A stretch of 64,000 bases of DNA. Source: a virus. Every line of letters begins with the position of its first letter. The first letter of the stretch is position 1. Under the pieces are notes generated by a model that was given only the letters and a program-made list of their open reading frames with translations, searched no databases and was not told where the DNA came from. The stretch spans positions 62,001 to 126,000 of the IMG/VR virus record IMGVR_UViG_3300042569_003487; one strand, given 5' to 3'. Positions 18,098 to 27,186 of the stretch are shown in pieces. Made by a program: the position numbers and the translations under genes.

Positions 18098-18108
18098 ATT
18101 ATTTATTC
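18098..18108 (-). promoter_or_regulatory. Late-type promoter motif before the 2056-aa fibre
   Basis: The minus strand reads GAATAAATAAT about 20 bases upstream of the ATG at 18,077. It overlaps the end of the preceding gene. It lies between ATAGAC (18,085-18,090) and its inverted copy GTCTAT (18,111-18,116). Confidence 0.45.
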
Positions 18109-18527
18109 ATGTCTATCTCAATTTGCAATGGTTTAACATCTTTACGTTCAGCCTGAACTAAATAAAAGAATTGTGGTTTATGAGAGCCTGCTACTTCAAA
18201 ATAAGTATCAGTAATTGCCTTAATCCAAAGCGATTGAGATTTACCGAATGGTGTAATTGTAACTGTTATTGAGTCCTTATTTGCTAGGCTTGCCCAATAT
18301 TCTGGAAAAAAGATACGTTTTTCTTCACTTTTACCTCTAACATAGATTCCATGTTCAGGTCCCTCTAAGTTACCGTGAGCAAGCTTAAATCCTGGCTTAG
18401 TTGGATGATCGATTAAGAACTGCTTAGTTACAGCTGAAAAATTTCCATTATGATTAATATCTCCGGAAGATTCATTGTACGTCATGTGCGCACTAATATT
18501 AACTTGCTTTAATTTAACTTGAGCCAT
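18099..18527 (-). CDS. Hypothetical virion-associated protein
   Basis: A 142-residue protein, probably a small beta-sandwich. Visible stretches are FKLAHGNLEGPEHGIYVRGKSEEKR, FPEYWASLANKDSITVTITP and FGKSQSLWIKAITDTYFEV followed by YLVQAERKDV. From memory, phrases of this type (SITV-TPxG-xQ...YxVxAERKD) recur at the C-termini of fibres of T4-like marine phages, so it may be a stand-alone fibre-tip or capping domain; this is not verified. Preceded by a well-formed late promoter and by a terminator closing the upstream gene, so it probably starts the transcript that reads into the giant fibre genes. Confidence 0.65.
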   Translation of the reverse strand: MAQVKLKQVNISAHMTYNESSGDINHNGNFSAVTKQFLIDHPTKPGFKLAHGNLEGPEHGIYVRGKSEEKRIFFPEYWASLANKDSITVTITPFGKSQSLWIKAITDTYFEVAGSHKPQFFYLVQAERKDVKPLQIEIDMNK

Positions 18528-18551
18528 TTATGAATTTGTATCTTTTCTATA

Positions 18552-18561
18552 GATATTTATA
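18552..18561 (-). promoter_or_regulatory. T4-like late promoter (TATAAATATC)
   Basis: The minus strand carries an exact TATAAATA followed by TC, identical to the T4 late -10 consensus. It is 25 bases upstream of the ATG at 18,527 and just downstream of a terminator. A near-palindrome CCTAGTTTGG (18,564-18,573) sits two bases upstream of it on the minus strand, as at three other late motifs here. This is the best promoter in the window. Confidence 0.7.
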
Positions 18562-18584
18562 CTCCTAGTTTGGACTTTGGATAA

Positions 18585-18609
18585 TAAAAAAGCCTCCATA
18601 AAGGAGGCT
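18585..18609 (-). terminator. Rho-independent terminator after the 491-aa fibre-like gene
   Basis: On the minus strand a perfect 7-bp stem (AGCCTCC / GGAGGCT, bases 18,591-18,609) with a 5-base loop is followed directly by a T-rich tract (TTTTTTATTAT). It begins about 25 bases after the stop of the gene ending at 18,635. Confidence 0.88.
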
Positions 18610-18634
18610 CTTATTTAAATAGTTAAAATATTAA

Positions 18635-20110
18635 TTATGCTTGTCTGTATGTAATTTCAATTTCGTCAGTTGTTTCAATTGCATACGGTATACTATATAG
18701 CGCAAGCTCATTACCTGCATCTAATTCCCATTGACTTACGAATTTTAAAGCAACTCCATTTATAGTAACTGAGAAAACTTCTGCCACTTGATTTGTTGTA
18801 GTAAGGTTTATTGTAGCATTAGCGGCAGCAGTTAATCCAGTAAATACCTGAAAATGTATAGGATTATTACTAACAGTTAGGGTAAGTGTATTGGTTGTAC
18901 CTGGAGCAGCAGACCCGGTTGCAGCAAAGGTTAAACCCGCACCGGTTGCAAAGTTTAGAGTATCTGTATCTAAATCAAAACTAGTTGCAGTAGCACCTTC
19001 AGCACTTATATTTAATTGACTTGCAGCACCGATTAATGTTTTAAGATTTGCAAATGTAATTTTTTGGTTAACTGCTCCAGATGAACTGATTGCAATAAAG
19101 TCTGCATCTGCGATTGTCGTAACTGTTGTTAATTCAGAAAGATCTAAGTTAATAGTTAAGGTTCCAGAGCTATATGCAGTATCAATTCCATTTGTTCCAC
19201 CCGCGATAGTTAGAGTTGAACCCAATGCAACTGTACCTGTTCCAGTATCTCCAGCAAATGTGTGCGTGCTATTTACAAGCATCGCATTAGTTACTCCGCC
19301 ATTTTTAATGTATAACGCGTCATTGATATCAATTCCAATTGAAGAGTTATCGAAGTTTACATTAAACTTGGTACCGACTCTAGTTAATCCAACTCCCGCT
19401 TCAGCGACTCCCGCTGCTGAGAACTGTGTAAATTGAATTTGAGCGTTTCCTGTAGGGTTTTCATCAAAGTGCCATAAACCAGAAGTTCCAGTCGCTGGAA
19501 TTGAACCATTTGGAAAACTTAGAACCCATCCGGTATCTCCATAAACTGTTCCTTGTTCAACAAAGGTAAACATACCACCTGAAACTTCTCCAGTTTCGAC
19601 TTGGTTATCTGAATCGGTTGCTCTAACTAGACGCTGAGCCTCAAATACATAAATACCATTTATTTTTTGTCTTCCAGCCTCTTCTGCTGCAATTAATACT
19701 CGATCTCCATCTGCAAGTGTAACACCATCTAACATAAGAGTTGCGATTGGAGTTCCATTATTCATCGTAGTAAATAGGTCTTGGTCAATAAACGACGAAC
19801 CATTCAATTCATTTTGTACTGAAATTGCAGGAGTTCCGCCTGATGCTGCAGTAGATGGTCGATAAATCGCAACTACTGATTTTTTTACGTCTAATCCAGT
19901 CGCAACTGAATCAACATAGGCTTTGTTTACAGCGTGGTTATCTGCACCCGGAGTTCCATTGATTTGGATATTTCCAACTGTTGCTGAAATTAAACCATTT
20001 AATATATTAAGAGTTCCTGTTGCAACACCGCTGCCACCAGTAGTTCCTCCGAATAATTTAGTTAGGTTAACTGAGTTGTTTTCCAGCTGTTTACCTTTAA
20101 TTAGTGCCAT
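18635..20110 (-). CDS. Tail fibre-like structural protein
   Basis: A 491-residue glycine/threonine-rich protein. GADNHAVNKAYVDSVATGL (residues ~55-73) is the hallmark 'NHAVNKxYVD' repeat of phage tail fibres. A central domain (MLDGVTLADGDRVLI, NGIYVFEAQRLVRATDSD) is a pattern common in phage tail proteins. The C-terminus (TINGVALKFVSQWELDAGN) is beta-rich. No chaperone domain. A strong terminator follows it. Possibly a short tail fibre or baseplate-attached fibre; the assignment rests on motif and context. Confidence 0.75.
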   Translation of the reverse strand: MALIKGKQLENNSVNLTKLFGGTTGGSGVATGTLNILNGLISATVGNIQINGTPGADNHAVNKAYVDSVATGLDVKKSVVAIYRPSTAASGGTPAISVQNELNGSSFIDQDLFTTMNNGTPIATLMLDGVTLADGDRVLIAAEEAGRQKINGIYVFEAQRLVRATDSDNQVETGEVSGGMFTFVEQGTVYGDTGWVLSFPNGSIPATGTSGLWHFDENPTGNAQIQFTQFSAAGVAEAGVGLTRVGTKFNVNFDNSSIGIDINDALYIKNGGVTNAMLVNSTHTFAGDTGTGTVALGSTLTIAGGTNGIDTAYSSGTLTINLDLSELTTVTTIADADFIAISSSGAVNQKITFANLKTLIGAASQLNISAEGATATSFDLDTDTLNFATGAGLTFAATGSAAPGTTNTLTLTVSNNPIHFQVFTGLTAAANATINLTTTNQVAEVFSVTINGVALKFVSQWELDAGNELALYSIPYAIETTDEIEITYRQA

Positions 20111-20134
20111 TGTTTATGGAGTCTTTTTATTTAA

Positions 20135-20145
20135 GTTATTTATTT
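20135..20145 (-). promoter_or_regulatory. Late-type promoter motif before the 491-aa gene
   Basis: The minus strand reads AAATAAATAAC 25 bases upstream of the ATG at 20,110. A second A-rich element, CTTAAATAAAAAG (20,122-20,134), follows immediately downstream; either could be the -10. Confidence 0.5.
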
Positions 20146-20150
20146 GTTAG

Positions 20151-21440
20151 TTAGGGCGTAAATGTAAATCCCCAAGTTGAACCTATGACAACCTGTCCAG
20201 CTGTTAAAGTTTGTGGATCTGGTGTAACATAGACATCTGTCCATGCAAAACCTGGATTGGTTGGAGTAGTTGTGACAGTCCACGTCCCATAGTTAACAGT
20301 TGGATTATTTTTATCAAATCCTGTAATAGTTGTCCCAACTGGTAGGCTAGTTAATGTTGAGAGTATTGATGTTTGTGGATTTCCATTTACATCATCTGGA
20401 ATATTGTTTAATCCAAAGTAATGGGTTCCAAATGGTGCATTATATCCTCTAACAAACTCCCCTGGATTTGAACTACTGCCACCAGTCCAATAGTATGTAG
20501 CAGACGGCGCTGGCTGTGCCAGAGTAACAGTTCCTCCACTAAAATATTCAAGCAAAATAAGATCAGTTGTTTCTAATCCATGTTCTAAATATGCTGGGCG
20601 AACATATAGTGAATCGCCTGCTTCTACTTGAGCTAATAATAATTGATTACCTCCGCCAGTTCTGCTAAAGAAGAAAGGCGATGTATTGGAATCAGTTAGG
20701 AGTCGTCTTACTCCGTTTACGCTAATACAAACAGTTGAATCTACGTGAATAGACTTAGTAATTGGCGAGTTTGCAGCAAGAGAATAACTTCCAGTATTTG
20801 AAGTATATGCAACAAAATTTGCGTTTCCTTGTTCAGCACTAGGTGTAATTGGTGCAATCAGACTTGGAATAACTCGGATATGTCCTTTCATTACAGTCTG
20901 ATTAGCTGTACATACATAGAAAAGATCGTCTGGCGCATCAAATGGAACGGTCCATAAGATATAACCGCCGGTATTTTGAGTATTAGATCCAGTACCACTA
21001 GTTGGCATTCCAACCGAATACGAAGTTCCATCTGCACTTCGGATTTGAAGTGTGTGTCCTATACTTGCAGCAACTTTAAATTTGTAAATGTTTCCTCTAA
21101 AAACATAAATTGTAGGATTAGCATTATTACCACTATTAAAATCAGATGCCTCATTTACTAACCATGAAGTATTTTGAGGATGTGCAACAAAGGTTAAGAG
21201 ATTTGCATTAGTTGGTGAAAATTCAATAAGATCTGCATCTAGAACTCCATCTTTAAACCAATACATTTTATTATCGTCATTATCGACGATTCTAACCATC
21301 ATTGTAGGGAATCTAATAGCCTGTGGAATATTAGATAGCGCTTCAGTTGTAGTTGAATATGGACCAGAATAACCGTCCACTGGAACTGGATTAACTGGTG
21401 TAATACCATAAGGTAATTGAAGTCCTGGTGTAAAACTCAT
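20151..21440 (-). CDS. Tail structural protein with cupredoxin-like insert
   Basis: A 429-residue protein. Residues ~1-75 have a pattern common in phage tail proteins (RFPTMMVRIVDNDDNKMYWFKDG). Residues ~95-185 look like a small cupredoxin-like beta barrel: GNIYKFKVAASIGHTLQIRS and VPFDAPDDLFYVCTANQTVMKG. The latter recalls the 'YYCxxHxxM' phrase of structural proteins in T4-like cyanophages, but here the His is Gln, so a copper site is unlikely. The C-terminal part is beta-rich (ISVNGVRRLLTDSN, GAPFGTHYFGLNN). Its stop is followed 2 bases before the next module's promoter zone. Probable tail/fibre component. Confidence 0.65.
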   Translation of the reverse strand: MSFTPGLQLPYGITPVNPVPVDGYSGPYSTTTEALSNIPQAIRFPTMMVRIVDNDDNKMYWFKDGVLDADLIEFSPTNANLLTFVAHPQNTSWLVNEASDFNSGNNANPTIYVFRGNIYKFKVAASIGHTLQIRSADGTSYSVGMPTSGTGSNTQNTGGYILWTVPFDAPDDLFYVCTANQTVMKGHIRVIPSLIAPITPSAEQGNANFVAYTSNTGSYSLAANSPITKSIHVDSTVCISVNGVRRLLTDSNTSPFFFSRTGGGNQLLLAQVEAGDSLYVRPAYLEHGLETTDLILLEYFSGGTVTLAQPAPSATYYWTGGSSSNPGEFVRGYNAPFGTHYFGLNNIPDDVNGNPQTSILSTLTSLPVGTTITGFDKNNPTVNYGTWTVTTTPTNPGFAWTDVYVTPDPQTLTAGQVVIGSTWGFTFTP

Positions 21441-21442
21441 GG

Positions 21443-23674
21443 TTATGCGATAGTTATTTGGTGACGGTGATCAGCACTATAAGGAATAGCATTGGTCAAC
21501 GTGTATATTTTATATGCAACTGGAGTTCCTCCACCATCATTAACATTAAAGGTTGAAAGTACATAGTTTGCTGTGATATTTGCGTTTAGTGCATCTAAGT
21601 CTAATACTTCAGTTAGTGACATGGTTGCTGGTACTGCCACTGTAAATATAGTTTGAGCAGCTCCAGTATTTAAGATAAAGGTATTTCCAGCATCGGTAAA
21701 TCTCCTATTGGCTAGTGCTCTAACTCCAGCTGAATTTGTTGGTGCGCTTGCACTAGGTCCATAGAATACCACGTATTTGTAAGTTATGTTATATGACGCA
21801 GTTGCGGTTGTATAAGAATCTGTAACTGAAACTCGATAGGTTGCACTGGTTGCAGACGAAGTAATTGAAGTATCTGTAAAATTCGTAAAACTTCCTCCAG
21901 CATCAGCTAAGGTTCCAGCTGTTCCAATATTTGCATAGGCTCCACCATTAAATGAAACCGCATATTGATAACCGCTAATTGGGACATTAACTCTATTTCT
22001 AGAAGTTGATCCTTGTAAAACAGATGAAGTATTTCCACGCTCTCTAACCTGATTGCTTTCAATATTAAGAGCTAGGGTTGAAGCTGGTGCGCTAAATGAA
22101 ATGCTTGGAGATTGATATGATTGTGGTGTAATTGTCCAAGTGGCAGTCGCAGTTGCGCTAGCACTATCGGTTACAATATATTGATAGTTGAACGGTTGCG
22201 TATTAAATGCAGTATCAGTTAGGGAATGGGTATAGGTTGAAGCATTAACATCTGACATTAATGTTGTCCAAGCACCTGAGTTATTGCGCCTCCACTGTAA
22301 AACTGCAGTTGCCACATTTGCACCAAGCGTATTAATTGTTTTGGAAAAATTTAGGACATTTACAATTGGGAGTTGATTAAATAAGATACTTGTAGGGGAA
22401 CTTAGAGACACCGTAGGCGCAATTGGTTCTTGCGCAATAAGGTTAAACACCTCTTCAGCAGTTTTACCCGCAGCGGGAATCGTTTCGCCACTATTATATC
22501 GACCTACCGATTTACCAAATGGTAAACTTACAACAATATCTGCATCAAATGTAGGAGGAGCGATTGGTCTTACAAAAACTGTTACCTTATCACTAGATGG
22601 ATCGGCTACTGCTAAAATTGATGAACTTAGGTTAGATGGACCCTCTTTAAAATCGAGTTGTTCCATTTTAGTTAAGTTTGTAGCAGGATCAGTTGATGCA
22701 ATATCGGTTCCATCATTACTTACAGTAAATGCAGAAACTGAATTAAGCGCTTCGGAATCAATTGAGATTGAAATCTGCTTGGTCGCTGGATTAAAATTAA
22801 TATTAACTCCATCTTCTCCAGCAATTCTAACCGTATCATTAATTGAGGCAGCTTCAAATTGGATAGATCCGCTTGCACTTGCAATTTTAGAAAATCCTGG
22901 AGTTTGAACTGGCGAATTAATTGTTACCTTATTGGTTGCGTTATTAAATGAAACTGTAGTATCTCCAGTACCTTCAATTCTAAAAATACTTTCTGGACCG
23001 GCTGCTGTTAGTTGAACGTTACCTAGAGCATTTGCAATTTGACTAAATGAATTAGTATTAGCATTTGCTGAACTAATTATGACTCTCTTATTTACTGAGT
23101 CTAAAGTTACGGTAGTACCGCCCTGTCCTTCAAATCCTAAAGTATCAGTTGCATTACTTGCTCCAAATATTACGGTACCTTGCGCATTGGCAATTCCAGT
23201 AAATGCTGTTCCAACTGGACCAGATGCAGCTTGACCGCTGGAGAGCTTAACCCAACCGTTATCTTCAGTATAACCATAGAAACCTTCTCCGGCTGGAGCC
23301 GTATCGTTTGCATAAATTACATCTCCAATAATACCAGCCGCTGCAAGCTTTCCAGTATTATCTTGAAGTCTAAGTAAAGGTGTTTGAAATAGATTAGCAA
23401 GGGCAGATTGGGTTGTTAAAACACCATCTGCATCAACCTGCATTTTAATTGAACCATTCTGAACAACTCGTATCGTTGAATTTGCAACAATTGAAGTTGC
23501 ATTGATTTGATTTACCGAAATATTATTATTGGTTTCGTCAAATGAAATCGCCGATAAAAATGCCTGGATGGCTGCCTGTAAATTATCAAAATTCTGGTTA
23601 GACGTCGATATACTCGAGCTTAAGCTTGAATCAGATAAATCCGTAATGTTTGTTAAGTTAGAATAGACTCCCAT
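21443..23674 (-). CDS. Large tail/fibre structural protein
   Basis: A 743-residue protein. The N-terminal ~60 residues are Ser/Asn-rich and helical (SSISTSNQNFDNLQAAIQAFLSA), followed by repeated beta modules with IANAQGTVIFGASNATDT-type phrases recurring three times (~160-300) and Ig-like segments around 420-640 (TAVLQWRRNNSGAWTTL, FNYQYIVTDSASATATATW). No catalytic signature. Closest in style to phage fibre/baseplate decoration proteins. The ATG at 23,674 is preceded by an isolated late promoter, so this gene probably heads a transcript that includes the 429-residue gene two bases downstream. Confidence 0.7.
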   Translation of the reverse strand: MGVYSNLTNITDLSDSSLSSSISTSNQNFDNLQAAIQAFLSAISFDETNNNISVNQINATSIVANSTIRVVQNGSIKMQVDADGVLTTQSALANLFQTPLLRLQDNTGKLAAAGIIGDVIYANDTAPAGEGFYGYTEDNGWVKLSSGQAASGPVGTAFTGIANAQGTVIFGASNATDTLGFEGQGGTTVTLDSVNKRVIISSANANTNSFSQIANALGNVQLTAAGPESIFRIEGTGDTTVSFNNATNKVTINSPVQTPGFSKIASASGSIQFEAASINDTVRIAGEDGVNINFNPATKQISISIDSEALNSVSAFTVSNDGTDIASTDPATNLTKMEQLDFKEGPSNLSSSILAVADPSSDKVTVFVRPIAPPTFDADIVVSLPFGKSVGRYNSGETIPAAGKTAEEVFNLIAQEPIAPTVSLSSPTSILFNQLPIVNVLNFSKTINTLGANVATAVLQWRRNNSGAWTTLMSDVNASTYTHSLTDTAFNTQPFNYQYIVTDSASATATATWTITPQSYQSPSISFSAPASTLALNIESNQVRERGNTSSVLQGSTSRNRVNVPISGYQYAVSFNGGAYANIGTAGTLADAGGSFTNFTDTSITSSATSATYRVSVTDSYTTATASYNITYKYVVFYGPSASAPTNSAGVRALANRRFTDAGNTFILNTGAAQTIFTVAVPATMSLTEVLDLDALNANITANYVLSTFNVNDGGGTPVAYKIYTLTNAIPYSADHRHQITIA

Positions 23675-23693
23675 CTATGCCCAGTTTGTTTTT

Positions 23694-23704
23694 GTTATTT
23701 ATTA
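23694..23704 (-). promoter_or_regulatory. Late-type promoter motif before the 743-aa gene
   Basis: The minus strand reads TAATAAATAAC followed by AAAAAC, 20 bases upstream of the ATG at 23,674. The palindrome CCAGAACTGG (23,706-23,715) lies one base upstream of it. CCAGTT (23,681-23,686) and AACTGG (23,710-23,715) form inverted arms around the motif. Confidence 0.6.
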
Positions 23705-23721
23705 ACCAGAACTGGCTTTGC

Positions 23722-25032
23722 TTAAAGAGCAATCTCAGTCTTAGAATCTTTAGTTGCATGGTATGCAAGAGGCGACCCTACGACTAGGCATTCAGTTAAA
23801 TTTGCAGAAACTTGCATGTCTGGACGACCCTTAATTGTTGATTGTTGAATCGTATTAACTCCAGATTGATTAAAATTACAATTAGAGAGATTTGAATATC
23901 TAATATCATTTTTATCAAAAATTGTACACTCTAATAATCTAGAGCTTCTAACTTTACAGTTAAGAATTGTACATTCAGAAAGTTCGGCTTGAATAGACGA
24001 GTTAATAAAAACAATATTTGAAAGATTAAATCCATTTTTAATTCGACCCTCTAAAACTTCAATTTGATTAGTTTCAGAATTATAGTTGACATTTCCTCTA
24101 ACAAGACCGCCGTATGTTACCAAATCAAAAAGTTTTTCTCTAACAAGATTAAATTTAGCTGATAAAATTTCTGGTCTAGGATCTAAATCCATTGTTAATT
24201 TTATCAGTGGATATTTAGTTTCAAATGTAGAATAGCTTTTTAGTCCGCTTAGGTGGGTTTTTTGTTCAGTTAAAATTTCTTTAATTTTTGCACGATCTGT
24301 ATCTGAATAAACTGAATTTGATTTTAGTGTTGAAAATAAGGATTCTATTACTAGATTTAAAAGTTCAACGGCTTGGGTTGATCTCTTTTCATAGTTCTTT
24401 CCGCCAATATACTTAACTGTCACAAAACCTTCGCTTATTCGGTCAAAGTTAACACCAAATTGTTTTGATCTTGGAAAGCTAAATTCCATTTGTGAAGAGT
24501 AACTTCCAGCCGGAACGGTTGCTTCAGCAATAAATTTATTTTTTGGGTATATTAGATTTATAGAATGCTTGAAAATTTTACTAGAGCGAATTTCTTGGGG
24601 CCACAACTCAAATGCTTTAGCTTCATTAAAATTAAGTAAAAATTTAAATTTATTTAGTTGAGGAATTCTTGCTCCCTCATTCATTTTTGAAAAGCCTAAA
24701 TCAATCTTAACTTTACATAATTCATTAGTATAACCATTTTCTTCAATAAACTTAAATGATTTAAGTAAAGCATTAACCCCTTCATAGTAATAAACTGGGC
24801 CAATTGTCATGCGCTTCATTTTAAAACCATTATTATAGAGATTAGTTAACCTTGCTCCATTTTCTTTTACTGGTTGCCAAGCATCCTTTGTTGCGCCAAC
24901 TTCTACTTCTCTATGTAAAGAAGACTGGGCCTTTTCTGCAAGCTGTTGAATTGATTTATTTGAAAAGAAATCCACAGTAAGTACAAACTGTGCAGATTCA
25001 ACCTGTTCTCTATTTTTAATGTCTAAAATCAT
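23722..25032 (-). CDS. Hypothetical structural-module protein with pentapeptide-like tail
   Basis: A 436-residue protein, not firmly recognised. The first ~300 residues are a mixed alpha/beta fold with ENGYTNELCKVKIDLGFS, RIPQLNKFKFLLNFNEAKAF and YPLIKLTMDLDPR. The layout faintly recalls the amidoligase-like proteins of T4-like phages, but the usual GxHV motif is absent, so that is only a hint. Residues ~340-410 resemble a pentapeptide-repeat coil (NLSNIVFINSSIQ, ECTILNCKVRSSRLLECTIF, NLSNCNF). It lies within the virion cluster between two structural genes. An enzyme-derived structural protein is possible. Confidence 0.5.
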   Translation of the reverse strand: MILDIKNREQVESAQFVLTVDFFSNKSIQQLAEKAQSSLHREVEVGATKDAWQPVKENGARLTNLYNNGFKMKRMTIGPVYYYEGVNALLKSFKFIEENGYTNELCKVKIDLGFSKMNEGARIPQLNKFKFLLNFNEAKAFELWPQEIRSSKIFKHSINLIYPKNKFIAEATVPAGSYSSQMEFSFPRSKQFGVNFDRISEGFVTVKYIGGKNYEKRSTQAVELLNLVIESLFSTLKSNSVYSDTDRAKIKEILTEQKTHLSGLKSYSTFETKYPLIKLTMDLDPRPEILSAKFNLVREKLFDLVTYGGLVRGNVNYNSETNQIEVLEGRIKNGFNLSNIVFINSSIQAELSECTILNCKVRSSRLLECTIFDKNDIRYSNLSNCNFNQSGVNTIQQSTIKGRPDMQVSANLTECLVVGSPLAYHATKDSKTEIAL

Positions 25033-25034
25033 AA

Positions 25035-25045
25035 AATATTTATTA
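25035..25045 (-). promoter_or_regulatory. Late-type promoter motif before the 436-aa gene
   Basis: The minus strand reads TAATAAATATT two to three bases before the ATG at 25,032, overlapping the stop codon of the upstream gene. Its closeness to the ATG makes function less certain. Confidence 0.35.
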
Positions 25046-27106
25046 TCTGTTTATACCAATATAAGGAATATTTAATCTTGGACGGCAGTTATCGATTATT
25101 CTTAGGATCGATTCATCCTTAATGAATAATTGGCTGATTACAAAATCATGGTCTTCCTCTTGAACCATTGTATTAAAAATTCTAATATTTGCAATATCAA
25201 TCGGTGAAGAAACTAATCTAAAGTTTTCATTAATTGAAAAATTAAATGAACTTGCTCCAGTTAGGGTCTTTGCTGAATTATGTAATTGCGTAATTTCATT
25301 AAAGTTATTTGCATTAGCTGGATCTTGAGTAAATCCATAAATTGTTAATGCGGCTTGATTAAATTGACTTGAAATTGGAACAAATATTGCATACCATTTA
25401 TCAATCTCTAACCTAACTTGATTAAATTGAGTTAGAGTTGAATTTATTTCAAGTCTAACTGTTACATTTTTATCGGTTGAATTATTAATAGTACTAATAC
25501 TTCCATCCAGTTTTAATCCCTTTGAATTATTATTATCGTAAGTATCAATAAAACTAATTGAATCAGTTAGCGAGTTTATTTTAAATAGCGCAAAGAACGT
25601 CATATTAGACTTGTCTTCTCCGAGTTTTCCAACTTCATTATAGACTACTCCATAATCTCTAGTTAAAATATGCACATGTCCATTTACATCTTCTTCAAAT
25701 GCTAATTGTCCAGGCGTAAAAAAGTTTGAATCATTATATCTGTCGATTTTAATATATCGACCTAATAATGGATCGTTTGAATTATACGGTCCTCTAATTT
25801 TAATTGGAGCACCATTACTTAAATCATAGGTTGTTAATTTATAACCCGCCCATAGAGCAAACAGCTCAGATTCTTCGTATGCGATTAGAGTGTATTTAGT
25901 AGCTGGATCTTCATATTTAACCGAGTATTTAGTAAAATTCGTTGAAACTGGATCCACTGTAATTGGTACGCTAGGTACGCTTTTACTTTCATAATAGTAT
26001 TGAATTAGCGGCGAATAATTATAGGTTAGGGCTAACTGTTTAATCTTAAGATCTGGATGAAGAGCCTTACGCGTTTCATCAAATCTAGTAGAAATTGTTT
26101 TAAATTGTTGAGGCATAGTTGCATCTTTAACCTCATCAATCATTTGATCTGCAAATAATTCGTCAGTACTTGTAATAATATTATCCAAGAACGTACGGTC
26201 CTCGGCCTTCATCATCATATCAATATTAGGTTGGAATTTAACTAATTGAATTTTCCAATAAACTGGTTCCTGCATAATTCCACGATATAAGTAGGTACCT
26301 TGAATTTCATACATACGATTAGTTAATGGAAAATAGAGGAAATCTTTTTTGCGAGGATGCGCCGCTGCACCAAAGATTGTTTGGAAATATTCGTGATCGA
26401 GATGGATTTCGAACGGCATTTCAAAATCAACACCAAATTCTGCGTATGTAGGCTTATTATCTGGAAATTTATTTCCGGGTACAAGGACCTTAATGCACTT
26501 TCGGCTAATAGTTTTGAATAGAGTCCACTCTTTGAAAACATAGTCTGCAGAGTCTCTATCTGGTTCTGTTTTAAAATAAACAACTTCATGTCCAAATAAT
26601 TTATTAGTATTAAAACTTAATTGTTTAAAAATATTTACTGCCTGGTCTGCCGCATAAGGATTAAACGACATTGTACCAGTTGAAATAAGAGCTGGACAAA
26701 CCTCATCACTGCAAGTAATACTTGGTGTAAATAGACTTGGCACAGAATCCGCTGCAACAATTTTAAACTTTATTTCATTTACAACAATTGGATTTGCAAG
26801 TTGGTCCCTAGTCGTATTATTATATTCATACTTTAATTCAACAAATAAATCCGAATTGTTAAAAGCAAGTGCTGTAATGTCCGCAATATCATACCAAAGT
26901 GACCAGTTTCCACGGTCTACTGAATATCTAAACTTTTTGCTTAAATAGTTTTGGTTATTACCGTTTAAGTCAACATCGTCAGTAAAACTTGTAATTGAAT
27001 ATGCTCCAGGCAAAGGATCCTTTGTTGAAAATAATCTATAGTTACTACTGAATGTCAGACTTGACTTAGAAGTCTCTGGAATAAGCTTTAGGGTAATTGT
27101 CTGCAT
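25043..27106 (-). CDS. Large baseplate/neck-type structural protein
   Basis: A 687-residue protein. Residues ~1-125 form beta repeats (KFRYSVDRGNWSLWYDIAD). The middle (~185-300) has VPGNKFPDNKPTYAEFGVD, FEIHLDHEYFQTIFGA and KKDFLYFPLTNRMYEIQGT followed by QEPVYWKIQLVKFQPN. This 'interface plus layout' phrase resembles virion neck/baseplate proteins of large T4-like phages, but I cannot name the orthologue. The C-terminal third looks LamG-like (ALFKINSLTDSISFIDT, EIDKWYAIFVPISS, ANIRIFNTMVQEED). It heads the leftward operon at a divergent promoter region. Confidence 0.6.
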   Translation of the reverse strand: MQTITLKLIPETSKSSLTFSSNYRLFSTKDPLPGAYSITSFTDDVDLNGNNQNYLSKKFRYSVDRGNWSLWYDIADITALAFNNSDLFVELKYEYNNTTRDQLANPIVVNEIKFKIVAADSVPSLFTPSITCSDEVCPALISTGTMSFNPYAADQAVNIFKQLSFNTNKLFGHEVVYFKTEPDRDSADYVFKEWTLFKTISRKCIKVLVPGNKFPDNKPTYAEFGVDFEMPFEIHLDHEYFQTIFGAAAHPRKKDFLYFPLTNRMYEIQGTYLYRGIMQEPVYWKIQLVKFQPNIDMMMKAEDRTFLDNIITSTDELFADQMIDEVKDATMPQQFKTISTRFDETRKALHPDLKIKQLALTYNYSPLIQYYYESKSVPSVPITVDPVSTNFTKYSVKYEDPATKYTLIAYEESELFALWAGYKLTTYDLSNGAPIKIRGPYNSNDPLLGRYIKIDRYNDSNFFTPGQLAFEEDVNGHVHILTRDYGVVYNEVGKLGEDKSNMTFFALFKINSLTDSISFIDTYDNNNSKGLKLDGSISTINNSTDKNVTVRLEINSTLTQFNQVRLEIDKWYAIFVPISSQFNQAALTIYGFTQDPANANNFNEITQLHNSAKTLTGASSFNFSINENFRLVSSPIDIANIRIFNTMVQEEDHDFVISQLFIKDESILRIIDNCRPRLNIPYIGINR

Positions 27107-27121
27107 TACAGATGGCGCTTT

Positions 27122-27133
27122 CTTTTTATTTAT
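27122..27133 (-). promoter_or_regulatory. Late-type promoter motif, leftward arm of divergent pair
   Basis: The minus strand reads ATAAATAAAAAG 16 bases upstream of the ATG at 27,106. It directly abuts the near-palindrome CCAAGTTTGG (27,134-27,143). Confidence 0.55.
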
Positions 27134-27156
27134 CCAAGTTTGGCCTGGCGGCTAAC

Positions 27157-27169
27157 TTAAATAAATATC
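27157..27169 (+). promoter_or_regulatory. Late-type promoter motif, rightward arm of divergent pair
   Basis: The plus strand reads TTAAATAAATATC 17 bases before the ATG at 27,187, followed by an A-rich leader. With the leftward motif it forms a divergent promoter region of about 80 bases. Confidence 0.55.
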
Positions 27170-27186
27170 AATAAAGATCCGGCACC

